Positions 12,883 through 27,800 of a stretch of 64,000 bases of DNA are shown here, in pieces. Position 1 is the first letter of the stretch. The number at the start of each line of letters is the position of its first letter. The notes beneath the pieces were generated by a model that saw only the letters and a program-made list of their open reading frames with translations, was not told the origin of the DNA and did no database searches. The translations under genes and the position numbers were made by a program. The stretch is taken from assembly GCA_022266195.1 (NCBI GenBank), contig WHVY01000001.1, positions 20,088,001 through 20,152,000 on the forward strand, given 5' to 3'. Source of the DNA: Tetranychus cinnabarinus (Eukaryota > Arthropoda > Arachnida > Trombidiformes > Tetranychidae).

Positions 12883-15800
12883 GTAAGTCTGACTCTTGAG
12901 CGGTCAAAGTAAACATTTGAAAGCAATTTCCTCTCCAAGTTGATGAATATGTTTATTGGCATAAACTGATGGGAAGCGAGTAAAAGTCAATTTTAATGTC
13001 GATCAATGAAAGTTGAACACTTTTTGATCGAGTTTATTTTGCACTCAACTTTTTGTTGCCACAAGTTTTCGTCTTTGTTTTTTAATAAAAGCACTTTAAG
13101 ATGACTTTTTGTATCCAAGTTTTTGATTGAAAAGTGATAACCATTGAGATGAGTCGATGGCAATTGAAACTGTTTATTGGATCATTTATCAAACCAATCA
13201 TCCTTTGCTTTCAAATATTGTTTATTTTTTACCTCTAATCATGATCATGATTCCGAGTGTACTTTGAGTCACACTTTATTGAACTTGATAACAGTTTTTC
13301 ACTTTCAATGCAAAATTGAGTCGATAATGTTGATCTTTGATCGAGTCAAACATCTGTAGTTTTGATTGCCTAAGTGAACCTTTTAATCAAACAAATGAAA
13401 TGTTTATTAAGATGAAATCAACCTTGACTTTTAAGGTTAACTTGATGATTAAATACCGGAAACTTTTAAGCTTGTGTTTACTTTATTATTTAGCTTGTAA
13501 CAAAATAATCTGATAATGTGAATTAAACTTTGCGTCAGTTAAGGTAAACATTGCAATTGAAAATTTAGTCCATTAAAGGTTGACTCACAAGTAGAGTTGA
13601 GGTTTAATCAAAAATGATTAGCAAGAGTAAAGTTAGTGTAAATAAAACTTGGTGGATAAATTGTTGGACTAATTGTTCAGTAACCAGATTAGATAGAAAT
13701 AGATTTTGCTAGATTTAATGGAGTACTAATGATAGACCATAACTTGCTGGTTTTGTTATTTTTATTGCATATTGTGAACGAAATCGAACGAAATGATGTT
13801 TGTCAAATTTTTCGAGTTTTGCAATTTTTTCATGCTAAATGGGATTCTTCCAAACTTTCAGTTTTTCGCTCGGTGTCTCAGAATTTTATCCATCTGTTAT
13901 TGAGTGTTAGTGTTTTGCGTTGATATTTTTTTACATAAAAGGATCTTTTCTGTCGATGATTCATCAAGTCGAGTATTCGATGGGTAGAAAGTAGCTAGAT
14001 GCTTTATATTTACCCAAATTGAGATATAAATTTTTAGTTATTTCTAGAGTGACAGGGATTTACTTGCAGCAAAAATGCATTCCTTGATTATACTCATAAA
14101 AGAAATGTTATTACGCCAAATCTATTCTTTCAATTAGTATCACGAAACTCAAGGTTCAGTTATCTTGACCATTGTCCTAACAGTAAAACTCCTTTAATGC
14201 CCATTTTAAGAACAATTCATAAAACTATTTTTTTATCCAGATTATTATACATTCCAATGTTATGTCCAATAAAAATAGCACCAACTGCAGCATCCTTTTA
14301 AGTGAAAGGAAATTGAATCTAACATTACAATACCATTTAGTATTCATTTAAAAATCAGTCGAAGTCTCTTGAATAGAACTCTGAGCAACAAGAAAAGCAA
14401 ATTAAAGGTTGAAAAATAGGAAAGAACGATTTCTTACTCAAATCTAAACTAAGCATCATAATGAATGATGAAAGTTGTTTTCCTCTCAATCGTTCAGTGA
14501 GTTATAATTCAACTGCAGTTAGCACGACATATGACAGCCTTTTGTCGCAAAGAAATAACATGATCCAGTGATTCAAGTTGAAATTTGAAGGGATGAATCA
14601 CACAAGCTTCTAGTAAACAGACTACAAACTTGCAATAAACGAAATGTTTATTAGAATCAAATCAATTCAATAAAGACAGGAACAAACGCCCATCAAGAAG
14701 CTGCACATATAGCAATCATAAAAATGATTCAATGAATGTCTATTTCATTCACAAAATTGTAAATCAATAAAATGTTTCATTAAAATTAAAGCAAATCAAT
14801 GTTGAAATGCGTTTTCTAAATGAAATTGTAAATCTGAATGACTGAATACAAATGGATACACAGTTGACCAGTAAACTCGACCTTTCACTTCTTACTCATG
14901 AACCCAGTAAATCTCAAAGCTACTCTCGACATTTCATTCTCTCTTTCAATTTTCCATTTCTAATTAACCAACTTAACCTTTGCTCTTTACCTTAATCCTT
15001 TTTTTATCTTCTTACCTTCTGTTGACTTGAAAACCATTTTTGATTGATAACATTTTGTAAATACAGTTCAACATTGACATTGATCAATGAGCAACCCGAG
15101 CTAATTGAGAAGCTCAACCTTTCAACCTCGAGTTCAATTTAAAAAGTAAAACTTGACCAAGTCAATTATCTTTCCAAGTAACAGACAAAATGGAAAGAAA
15201 AAAGTCGATCTCCTTACCTTTTCTTACTTCACCACTCAATGGACCCTAAACTTGATCCACTCCCATTACATTTACATTTACCTTTTCCACTCTTGAACGA
15301 GTTTCAATTATTTATTCATTGATATCTGTATTTGGTTAACCAGACAAGCTCGAGAAGCTAAAAAATTTTGAATCAAAAAATGTTGCCCATGAAACCATGA
15401 AAGTTATTAAATATAAACTAAACCTTTATTCAAGTCTACCTCAAGTCTATTAACAAAAAACATTTCCAAAATACTTTTCCATTTTCCATTCACCAAAACG
15501 AATAGACAAAAAATGTTCAACTCCCAGTCCTAACGATCCTCAACGAAATCATTCTTTACTCTTTCCTCACATGATGAACATTTTCATCATTTCCATCATT
15601 TCCATCATTTTCCGAATCTTCTTCTTCTTTTCCTTCTTCATCTGTTTCTTATCATTTTTGATATCCTAACATATTATTGGTTGAGTTAAATTTGTTGTGA
15701 CTTGAAAGGCTCCAGAGATTCAGTGATGAGCTCACCTCAAATGAATGAATCAAATATCATGATTATCTTTAACCAAACCTAAAATGAGAATCTTGATAAT

Positions 15801-18800
15801 GGGCTGAAAGGATGAAGATGAAAGTGAAAAAAGGTGAAGAAAATGAGAGTTAAAAGAAGATGAATTTTTGGTGTAAAGAATATTTTCCCTTTTATCAAAT
15901 AGTATAATACAAATTATTAATAATAAATGATAACAAATGCTGTAAATAGGTCAGAATATCATCTTGCAGGAGAAAAGCTTTTCCATTGTTATTCAGTTAA
16001 GTAGACATTATTGATAACAATATTTACCTGTTGTTAGACCTTTAATCAAACCCCATTTGTCCTCGAATTCCGCGATATTTCGATAATCTCTTGTTCTTGA
16101 TAATCGGAGTCGAGTTTAAATTTTCGAGGGAAAACATTTTTTTCTATTCAAATTTTTCTATGTTCATTTTGTCGTTTGAAGAAGAGCAACTTTTGGCTCA
16201 ATTATTTTCTCATCGTTTCCTTGGCAAGTTTACAAGATTACAGTCAAGGTAGTCTCAGTCCTTGAGTTTCATTGTTCAATTGGATTCTTTAATTGGGTTG
16301 GAAATGTTGAGCAAGAAAATTCTGTTTTCTTTTTCCATGATAATGATGATAAAGGAATTCAAGTTTACAAAGGAAAACAAAAATATGGTTAAACAAAATG
16401 GTTGAGATGCAAAGAGTCAACATATTACCTTTGAATGTTTCCTGTGAAATGATAAGTTTACTAAACTTGCATTTTCAAAGTAAAATTATCTTCAAGTTTG
16501 GCTTTTTTATTTTTCTTAATTTGATTACATTTTCAATTTGGTTATAAAATTGGTTCTAAAGCTTTTTTGGCTCGAAAACTTTGCTTCTTTTGTAAACTTG
16601 AGATTAACTCGAGGTGCAAGTGATAAAATGATGAGTTCGCTTATTGAGCAATCTTGATTGAAACCTGTTTGAATGCTTTTACTCATTTTATATGTATGGT
16701 TAACCAACGGTAACAATGTAGCATTTGTTTATCAAACAAGTTCACAGTTTATATTGGCTTCGAGTGTTTGTACTGGAAAAGTGGGAAAAAGATATTAATG
16801 AAAAAACCCTGTGAGATGCACATGTATTTTCAGTTGACTGGCAAAGTGAAATTGGGTTAAACATATGCCATTGCAGTGGCAACCAGAAGAGATTCAACTT
16901 GTTGCCAATTGATTTAATTGGCCATTAAATTGAATCCTTTTTTCGAACAGTTGGCGAACAATTAGCAAGCTTTAGTCATTACACTTTTACTTTGCTTTTT
17001 GATTCGATTTCACTTTATAGCGAGACTGAAAATATTGGTAAAAGTCTCAGAAAGCGAACCTTAAACAGGAAATTCGAGTCACTTTCCAACTCGAAAATTG
17101 CATTTGCAAAACACTTAATGTCCAGCCCGTTCTACTCTCAATTCGTAGAATCAGGTTCTGCCAAAAAACAAAGTTTGCAAAAATCGAAACTCGAAAACAA
17201 TAAAAAAATCAAAATCTTTTTTTACCGATTCGATCGGCTATGTCGAAGTGCATTTGAGTGTTTAACTTGAGTGAAGCTATTTGATCGAAATCAAGATACT
17301 GTCAAGACTTGATGAGAGCGTTTTTAAGACTCGAATGCTTTTGAATGTTCTACTTTCGCATTACGAGAGAAAATTGCAATTTTCTTTTCGATATTATATT
17401 TGCCGTTTTTTTTCTTTTCGAATTTTGTTCAGCGCTTGAACTAAGCTTTCATTCACTTGTTTTTGAATTTCTTTTTCAGATCATCATTTCCTTCTGCCTT
17501 ATTCACTCTCTGGGAACTTTTATTGCAAGAAGTTGAAGTTGACTCGCAAATTCACGGTGACATGTCAAGATGCCTGAGTCGCAACCTGGGAACCGGATTA
17601 AAAGAGAAAACCTTTCATCGAAAATTTCAATCGCGCAAAGTTTTCATTCATCGAGCAAGTCTGGACGCATTACTGGGGAAAGCCGAAGATTTGTTGAAAA
17701 AGGTTTGTAAACAATCATTTTGTTACTTTACTCTTTTCACCTTTTACCTAACAAACCTTACCTTGAACAAATAATGTAATGAAAACGATTCTCATAATTG
17801 GCAGTAAAAAATAACAACTAAAGTATCACATTAACCCATTGCCAGCATTCATCTATTGTGCGTTTCTTCATTCGCTTGGAATCATTATCATCCAATTGCA
17901 TTTACTTTTATAAAAATAATTTTCTCAAACATCATTTGCATACATTTAAATATAAAATTTGCCCTTCATTTGCATTGACACCTCAAGTTGTTGAGCTTAG
18001 ACTCTTCATTTCTTCTCATTTTGATTACTTAATTATTCAAAGTTAAAAATTACATGCAATTATCCATTGAACATTATCGACTATCAAAAGTTTTCTCGTT
18101 CCTTGTCTTTCACTTGCAATTGAATTACAGCAAGAGTTGCAAGTGATTCTCTTTGAAATTTGTATTCAGTTATTTCATGACGATCTGCAAGGTTCAACAC
18201 TTGCCTTTGTTCCCAGTGTTGACAATCAACTGTAATTGATCCTTTACTCGTTTTGATGTGTACAAATCAATTTGTTTAATCCAACAATTTTTACTTCTCA
18301 AGCAATGGAGGATTCAGTTTGTTCAACAGTTCAATCATGTTCAACTTTTCCTTTCAGATTGAAATTGACATGAATTTAGTTTCATTCAATTTCGCATGGA
18401 TTGAGGGATTTCAATCACTGAAGCCAAGCATCAATTTCAGAAAACGTGAAATTAGAAAACGATTTGTAAAGAAAACTGAAATGGAACATTTACGAAATGA
18501 AATTTCAACAAGAAGGCATTTTCATAACTAGTAAACTTTACTTATCCATCTTGATGCCTTCAACATAATCTATACAGAGTTTAAGGACAATCTGTGGTTC
18601 GTTTTACATGCCTTTTCCATGATAAACTTTGACTTTGAAATTGCTCCACTCAGGATTGAATTCACTAATCGAATGCAAAATTTCGATGTAGTTTTCAATT
18701 TGCAGGATTTTCACATTTTATACGAATTTTGTGAATGAACCAAGTCAAACAGTCGAGGAAACTTAGAAACTCAGAAATTTGAAATCCATCCAAGGTCTGT

Positions 18801-21800
18801 CATTTTGGAAAATCTGATGCTTGAAATGACACAAAATTCAACATTTTGAAGCTTTGTGATAAAATCATTTCTCACTACAATTTGTTGATCTGACAGAGCA
18901 TTGAAATTGTACATGATATAAACAACAACTTTATGATGAAGCAAGCATTGCAGAAGGAGCAGTTTGATTCACAGCTGAAAGTTCAATTCTGATTAGAGAA
19001 TCAATTTGATAGTCACTAAGCCTGTAGAAAAGTTGATCAGAAAATTCGATTGATTTTTCGCTGTTGGACTTATCGACAAATGGATAAAAATCGTTATTCA
19101 ATTAGATTAATCATTTGATTCAACAATTACTTTTGATTGGAAACTCACTTTACTCAACATTCATTGGATCAATTTTGGCGTCTTGTTCAGTCACCAGGAT
19201 TGATTAACTAAAGTTGGTTACAAGAGCAACAAAAGGTTACATTCAAATGCATGTAAAAACGAATTCTCAAGTTGATCTTAAATCTCAAATGGTAACTTGC
19301 ATGAATCAAGATTAACCTGGATCAACATTAATTTAATCAACTTTTTCAATAAACTTGCTAACATTGTGTTGCCATTAAGCTCGAGAAACTTGGCCACAGG
19401 TTGACTAATAAATTGTTACATTTAATGATTATTGGTTTCATTTTCCTTGATTCATCAACTTGCAATCAAATTAAATGGTCAACTCTATCACGTTACGCTT
19501 TCGACCATCAACTTAACCTTTCCAAAGGCATTAACAGGGAAACAGGAACAAAAAGAGTTTAATCCATCATTTTGTCTTTTCTTGTTGAACAACACCTTTT
19601 TTTAGCCACAATACAAATCAATAACATTAACAACAATCAATGCAATTTGTGGCTTTATGTTTGCTCAAAGGTGAAAAGAAGAAAATTTCAATTCCATTTT
19701 AGTTCCATTAATTTAATCTCATTTAAAGTTTTAAAGTAAACAGTTCTGGTGAAGAGAAAAGGAAAAACATTCAATTCTTTTATCTGATCATTCCTTTTAT
19801 CCAACCACTCAACTTGCCTGTCAACTTGTGGATTACGATTCAAACCTTTCAACTGATTTACTCGACACCATTTGAATGGATAATGTTGACTTGGAAAAGT
19901 CTTTCTGCTTGGAATGAGAAAGGAAATGAAAAAGGTGTAAATATATACAGAATTCAAGTTTAACCATAGATGTTGATAACAGGGAATTGATGAGCAAAAG
20001 AGTGAGAATGTTGATGATAATGGAATGATAAACTATGGCGGTCATCATTTTTTTTTTCTTCTTCTTTTCATTTCATTCTTTTCATGGTTTTACTATTCTT
20101 TGTCATGAGATGGACTTGCAATGAAAAAAATAGAGTCCAATTGAATAGAGGAAAAGATGTGATGCTAAAAAGTGACATAAAAAATGGCAAAATGGTTCCA
20201 TAAGTGATGAGTAAGTTGTTAATGTAGAGAAAATTGTTGGACTATTATGGCCTGTATAATAAATATAATTATAATAATGATAATGAATTGATCGATATGA
20301 CATTGATATGGATTATGTTTATATGGTTATGGATGAACGATCTGATCAACTGCTTGATAACCCTGGTTCAAGTTAATAGACCGTTATATTTAGGTTGAAG
20401 GTTTTCCCTTTCACTCCACATTTGCTGGTGCGCTGACAACAGTTTACTTTATTCTTGACCAATGTAATTATATTTTATCATTAGACAGTTAATTAACAGA
20501 ATATTTCACTGTACAAATTATTATTGAAACTGGGCTCTCAGTTAATTTCATCACATGCTGTGTTCATCTGCCCAGATAATCAGATAATGCACATAACGGA
20601 ATAATGCAATTTGCAAAATTAGAGTTCGTTTTTTAATCATTTCAGTTTAAGAAAAAAAAAATGTGCTTGTTTTTGTACGATTGGCATTTTATTGATGATT
20701 ATAATTACTAGACTAAAATATTGAGCATTCAAGAGTCGTAGAAAGTCACTAAAGACTAATGATTTTGGATTAAAAATCCAAAGGAATTGAGAGAGTTTTG
20801 AGTGTTGAACGAAGACCATTTTTGTAAAGTTGTACAAAATAAAAAGTTATTGGAAATGTGTTAGAAATGAATATTGCGCATCACTAATGTTATGGATCAC
20901 AACTTTTAAAACTCGGTGGTTTAAATGTGTTAAATATTTCAGTACGAAATGCTTTGCTACTGCAAGTATACTATGGGATGTAAGGTTATAGACTGTCACA
21001 AAGAGGTGAATCTGTGATGAATCGCAAAGATGAACATTACTTTTATTCGGCAAAATTGAGTTGAGTTGAGTTGCTCATCGAACTAACTAATTAATACAAG
21101 ATAATTATACATACAAGCTGAGACACGATCATGACTGATCGTAAATTTCTTTTAACCACCTATGCTAACCGTCTTTTCACGGTATTGTCCACCACCCAAA
21201 TCCACCAAATTTTTGACCACTTTTCGGGATATGATGGTAATTAATAGTGGATGTGCTAGATGGTTTAAAAGTGGTCAACATGATTAATTAAAAAAAAATA
21301 AAAATAAAATAATTTTCTCAGAATCTGAGTTCTGAGTGGTAGAGAATCTTATAAAAATTTGTTTGAAAATGTGGCGGAAAAAAGTGGGGGAAAAAGCCAC
21401 TCTAAAGTGATAGACAATTTTGTTGAGAAAAGTTTTTTTAAAAAGTGATTTTGTTGGTTTGGTAAATGTGTTGGATTGAGTGGTGGACAATATGGTGAAC
21501 AATACGGTGAAAAACCGGTAAAAAAACTGGTGAAAAAAGCCGGTTACCTCTTTACTCTTTACTCAAATGACAAAGTTTTACATAAAATCCTGGTCCAACA
21601 ATCAACCATCAACCTGAATAACAAAAAAGTTTTTCCCCCTCTCTCAATGTTATTGGATACGGATTCTACATTTTTTCCCCCATTCTCTATTTTCATGAAT
21701 TTCTCAGAGGTCATGAGATTCTGAGGTTAGGTTTCCTATTTTTCGTCGTTGTAGTTGAATCAGGGCTTTCAGACTGTGTAATTTTTTTTCTTGGAACCCG

Positions 21801-24800
21801 CTCCGTTTAGCCACAATCTTGACGCAAAAATTTGATACTTTGACTTTATATATTGTATAGATTAATACAATACAATACTAACTCAAATACTATGCAAGGA
21901 CAAAGAAGAAGAGAATAGAAACTAAGAGGAAAAGCTGAGGGAACAATTGTTATTAATAATTAGACCCTTGACTAGGGACAGAGTAAACCCTTTACTTAGC
22001 TATGAAAGAGTGATATGAGCGAACAGAGAAACAGATAGAAACGCTTGAGACTCAGTGACATTCTGTTCACTTGCTCAAGACCTACTTCGAGATGAATTTA
22101 CTCTAATTGCTCAGGACATGAATGTCCTTCCAAATCACAGTCAAAGTACTGCAAACGAATCGGAAATTTACTTTGTGTCTGTTTCATATTGATCTAGCAC
22201 AATATCGTCTATTTATGATGAAATCTTGAGTAGAGATCGTTGATAAGCAAAATAAGTAAGATTTAATTTCCGCAGCAGAACTTAATTGAAGCTCAAACAG
22301 ATGATTAAAAATTATATCAATCTTTCTATTCTTTCCGCTCAATTTTTCTCTAGTTTTCAGCCATAAACATAATAAAAAATTGATTAAGCACCGAATATAA
22401 AATTCAAATTCTCATTGCTTGAAAACCTTGAAAATTGAAGCAATATTAAGGAGAAAAGTTCACATTTAATATAATTTGAAAATGAAATTTTTACCAAAAG
22501 TTGCTCAAGTTTTTCATCAAATGTCGTAAATTATTAAGGAAAACAAAAAACTTCAACTGCAAAAGCAACCAAATGAGTTTAGCAATGAATAAATAATATT
22601 GCACCATTTGAAACTCAGACAGTTTTTCAATTGAGATTTACAAGGAAAAGATGTTGGATGCTTTCAGCTTCTCAGCACAAACAACTAGAGATTCAAAACT
22701 TTACTCCAGTAATACAGTTTCAATTTTGTTAACAAAAAAGATGTTAAACAAGGTAACTAAATGATCTAAGATTGAACATGATTATGTATTGCCATGGATT
22801 CTGGTTAAGCGTAGGAGTTTAGAGGGAAAAGATTGTTACAATATGAAGAATGGAATAAACTTTTAGTTCGTAAAACAGTGAATAATGAAACAGTAAATGA
22901 TGTTAATATGAAATAATTGATGTTCTGCATATTAAATGGAGGATAAAATTAGAAACAAGTGACAAGTTTCCGAGTAAAGATTCAAAGTTGAACGAAATTA
23001 TTTCGCGAAACTTATGAGAAGAAACAAAAGATCGATTGATATTAAGATGAGAGGAACGAGAAACTTTTGTTACCTTCCAGAGTCTCGAGTTGACATTTAT
23101 ACAAAATTGATATTGAATGGCTATTTGGATGACCAAACGAACTAAATTTAGAAATTTTCCTTTTCGTTTCATTTTACAAGCTTCAACTTACAGAAAAGTT
23201 TTGACCGAATTTCCATTTCATATTTCAGTTGAAAGTCTTGATAGTTTTGTAGTAGAGTTGAGTTTCAGGAGAAAAGGTTGAATAATTATTCAAAAAGAAG
23301 ATTGAAGTCAATTGAATCGAGTAAATTGTTTTTGTGTAAAGCCAACCTGTCCAATCTCATAGCATTTATTCAGATTGAAAATGATGGATCATGAAAAGGG
23401 AAACATCTGAATAGCATCATTTCAATCTTGTCACATTGCATTTACTGATCACTTTCATCAATTCCTTTGCTTTTGTATCCACTTTAACTTTCTTTCAATT
23501 GTGTTCAATAGAAACTCATTTTTGGCAAGATTGTCAATGTTACCAATTTTAGCCTTTCAATGAAAAGAGAAAACTTTGGACTGAATAACAACAGAAAGGA
23601 TTGAATGATATTTCATATTGATTAGTTGATTGCATGTTTCCATTGTCTTTTCATTGTCAAAGTGCTTTTTCTCACTCGACTTTGTTTCCATTCTTTGGTT
23701 AATTTATTGATTTCATTTTGTTAAACATTGCAATCACAAATGAACATGTTACTGTCTACCTCAAGTTTAATCATTTCATTACTTTATTCAAACTTATGAA
23801 ACACTCGTCTTAAAACACGCAATCAACTCTATTCACTCATTTATTTTTAATTTACTAGCTTTTGGAGTAAAATAACAAAAGTTGGTGAAGAAAAAAAATG
23901 TACAAAGTTAACAATTTATGACCAGCAAAGATGTTGGTCTTGATCGACTCTAATGATCGAGTTTCGAGTCAGACTCCAGCCAAGCTCAGAAATTTTTGTT
24001 TTCTCATTGTTGCGCTATGAGGTCGATCAGTATAAGGCAGGTCAACGATTGTCTTTTTTCCTTCATGTACTTCTGACTCTATCCAATTGCTAAAAATAGG
24101 ATTGAGTTGTGATAGTTTGTCTGGCTGCTAGCAGCTCACAGTTATTGAGACTTTTGTAGTCCCATCAGATCCACCACATTACTTTCGTGGCGTGTTTACT
24201 TCGATTTCGGTAAAAAGCATAAATTATCTAAAATCCTCGAACTTTTCTGTTTGTAAAAGTAGACTTTTTCAAAGGCAAAGACTGATGTCAAAGTTAATCC
24301 AAAATTGCTGGATGATCAGTTTCTATGTTCAATTGATTAACATTTCCCTTCTGATTTGAAAAATTCTGGGTCAAGTTTACTGTTGATCAAACCTAAAGAT
24401 TCAATTCAACATCGATATCATCTTCAACTGCATAGAAAAAGAAGTTCATGGAAATGTTTATTGGATTGACGTGATAGATTATGACAAATGGTTTTTCCAT
24501 TTCAGTCTTTCAACTGTGATTTTCAATCAGTTTAATAATGAAATGAGAAAAATGAAAGGGTTGAAATGAAGAGGAAAAGGTAGGAAACGAATAAAAAAAA
24601 TGAAAAAACAAAGAAACATGAACGAAATGAAATGTGTTTTCTTTGTTCACCTAAATCTCTCAGGAAAGACTGAATTTGCGAAGGAAAAAAATTTCCTTAT
24701 AAATATACTAAAAAGTTGAGAAGAAAATGTTTCACTTTGAATCATCATGAAACAATGAAGAAGCAGACATTTGATTCATTTTTTCATCCCTACCTTGAGC

Positions 24801-27800
24801 TTACAAATTTCATTTTTGCTTTTCATCAAAAGGAAAATGTTGAAGTACAAAAAGTGAAATATTTTTTGCTTTCCTTTTTCATTGCCTTTCTCAAGTCCAA
24901 ATGAACCAACAAATGTCTCGTCATGTTTACCCGTTAATAATTTTTTGACGTTCGTTTCTCATGAACTCATCATGCAATAAAGCAAATGAATGAAGAGCAA
25001 ATGAAGAATAAGAAAAAGACATTCTTGACTAACAATGTTCGAGTCTTGATAATTTGTGGAAATTTAATGGTTAATGCCAAACTTGTCGACTCATAATTGT
25101 CAAATGTTCAAATTGAATTTAATAATTAATTGGGTTTGTAAAGGAAGAAAAAGAAACGTCAAGAGAGAAAAAAGTGTTTCAAGGAAACTTTTTTTCTCTT
25201 CTCATCGATTTTGAATTTTTTACTTCAACATTTATCACAATTTTGAACCTTCAAGTTGTTAAATATTAGATCTTGAGTTGGTTCAATTGCATCGAGAAGG
25301 AAAAATTCATTTTCTTTGATGATCATGAGAAAGTAAAGTTTCTATTCAAAGAGTTTTGTAAAAAGTTCAGTTGCAAGTTGCACAAGTTGCTTTATAAGTT
25401 GATTGAAATACGAAAAAAATGATTAAAAGTTGATGAAATTTCCACCAAATTGAATGAAGGTTTGAAAGAATTTTTCAAAATTTCGATTTTCGCTTTCAAC
25501 GGAAATTAACTCCAACTTTTAAAATCTCATTGGCATTAGATTTCTTGAGTTTCAATCGATCAACTGTTCCAAAGAAAAATTTGGTCAAAGTGCATCATCG
25601 AACTAAAGAGCTATTTTTTCAGTAGAAAATTGACTTTTGTGAAAGTTCGTTATTTGGATAATTTCTCGTTCTGTACAAACGATTTGATTTGAAATTTAAA
25701 AGTTTGGAAAAAAGATTCGAGTTTGACTTCGAATTGAGATTAAAGCTTCTTGCAATTGATAAGTCAATCCAGTTTGATATAAAGTGAATGAGATATCTTT
25801 TTCAACCATTAAAAGTTTTCTCGGCTCAAGTAAAATTGCTTTTCCTAATCAAAACTGAAGTAAACAACATTTATTAGGTGAAAGTAAATCACTGTTAGAA
25901 GATCACTTTTATTGCTTGTTTACGTTTTCAAAATAAAAGTGAATATTTATGGTAAAATAGCAAATTATGCCTTCATTATTTAATCGATAGTACATTTAGA
26001 AAAACTTTTAGCTCTTCAAATCGAAAACAGTTTTTCAGTTTTTCAAGTTATCTCAACTGTTGAATCGAACTTGAATTTACAAAATCCTCGATCAAAACTC
26101 TTTTCCAAAAGTGATTCTTTTCAAAGTTCTGTCCAATTTCCGATCATTTTTGACTCAAAAATTTTCGTTGAAACAAATTTCTTCAGTCGTAAAATTTTGC
26201 ATTTCCATTGTCATTTCCTCGATTACCATTGGAGTGAACACTTACATAAAATGACAATCGTGAAAACGATCAATCATAGAGGCAAAATAGAATCGATTTT
26301 GAGCAATAATTTAATCACTAATCATTCAACTATTTTAACTGTAATCAATTTTCCCTTCCACTCCACTCTTTTTCTGTAACATTTTCGCTTTCATCTAAAA
26401 TCCTTTTTTTCCTTTCCATTTCAGACTCAATCTGATTATGTTGCGGCTTATGATAACTTTTGTGTTGAACAAACTGATGCCAATTTGATTACCTACTACG
26501 ATGCTCACAACAATTATGTTCACCAACTTCATGCCTTCAACGGAATGCTTAAACTCTATGTTGGCGATGTGTTACCCAGTCTTTACGAGGTAAGTGATTA
26601 TGACCATTCCCAGTGGTTCAAACCTCCCAGGAATCACTGGGAGTGAAAAGAGCATCCTTTTGATAAGTTTAACAAGGTCAATGTGAAAGGAGTGAAACCT
26701 TGCCAACTTGCTCAAGGTAAAAGTGTTGCTCAGGAAAATGAATGTTTACTTCACAGATTCATGTTACTAAAAATGCAGAAAGCCAAATCAGATTATCGTA
26801 AAAAAACTTTCTCAACTCTTTTTCGTTCATTTTTTTATCTTTTCTCTCATGAGAATTCCAAATTTATATCAATACTTGATATGCAATTAGGTTTTTTATC
26901 TTCAACTAAACCTTAACCCAGAATATCAATTTCAAGAGTAATCAACAGATGAAAAGAAGAACATTTAAAATGGACGAAAAAGTTCTTTTCCATTCATCTT
27001 TGATTATAAGCGAAATTGATTGATTCGTTCAAGATGGAATTGAAAAGAATGAACTAAAATCTTTTCAAACCTCTTCTCAATCCATCATTTTTAATCAACG
27101 AAAATTGGCCAAATTTAATTACTCTTTAATATCGACTTTTAATTTCATTGAAACTGATTCACTTTCGACTTTTGTTCAGAAGAAAAAAGTGGAGAAAAAA
27201 AAATTTCTTTTCTTGAGACTTTTTTCAGCTTCGACTCTTGGAGTTAAATCTTGAGATTCAATTATTAAACAGCAAACAAGATTAAAAATGTTTTGCCTTC
27301 ATGAATATTCATTGAATAATGAAAACATGATGAATCTTGAATAATGATATTGTAAGGAGAATAAAGAAGAAAAAGATTGTCTTCGAAAGGTCAATAGATA
27401 AAGGTTAATAACGGTAAAAGATTGAACAAGTTCTTGTATCGAACCAAAGATGCAACTCAAGGGTGCAACTGTGGTCGACGAATAAACAGACAAATGATTA
27501 GACAAAATGAGAGATTCTTATTCCTTGAGCACTTTTTCCACCAATGATGTATGCTGATCATGTTGATGGTGATGATCATGATGATATGATAATCATGATC
27601 GAGAAAAAAAAGTTACTTCAAGAGTATTATGTTTGCCATTTAATCTCACCTCTTTACTGTTGGCCTATTTTTTCCTCTTTCACTTTTTCTTCTTCTCATT
27701 TTCCATTCTCATCAGGATAAGATTATTCAGCTCTTTTGTTCAACATGAAAGATGAAGTAAAGAGTTGCAACAAGATGAACCTTTTCTCACTTTTCACCAA

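Larger units (their letters stand above)
12883..26424 (+). other. STAC-like introns 1 and 2
   Basis: Two long AT-rich introns (12883-17479 and 17703-26424). The second contains the small inverted-repeat element near 21166-21545. The open frames here have chance-like composition. A few pyrimidine-rich tandem stretches occur, for example CATCATTTC repeats near 15585-15612. Confidence 0.6.
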
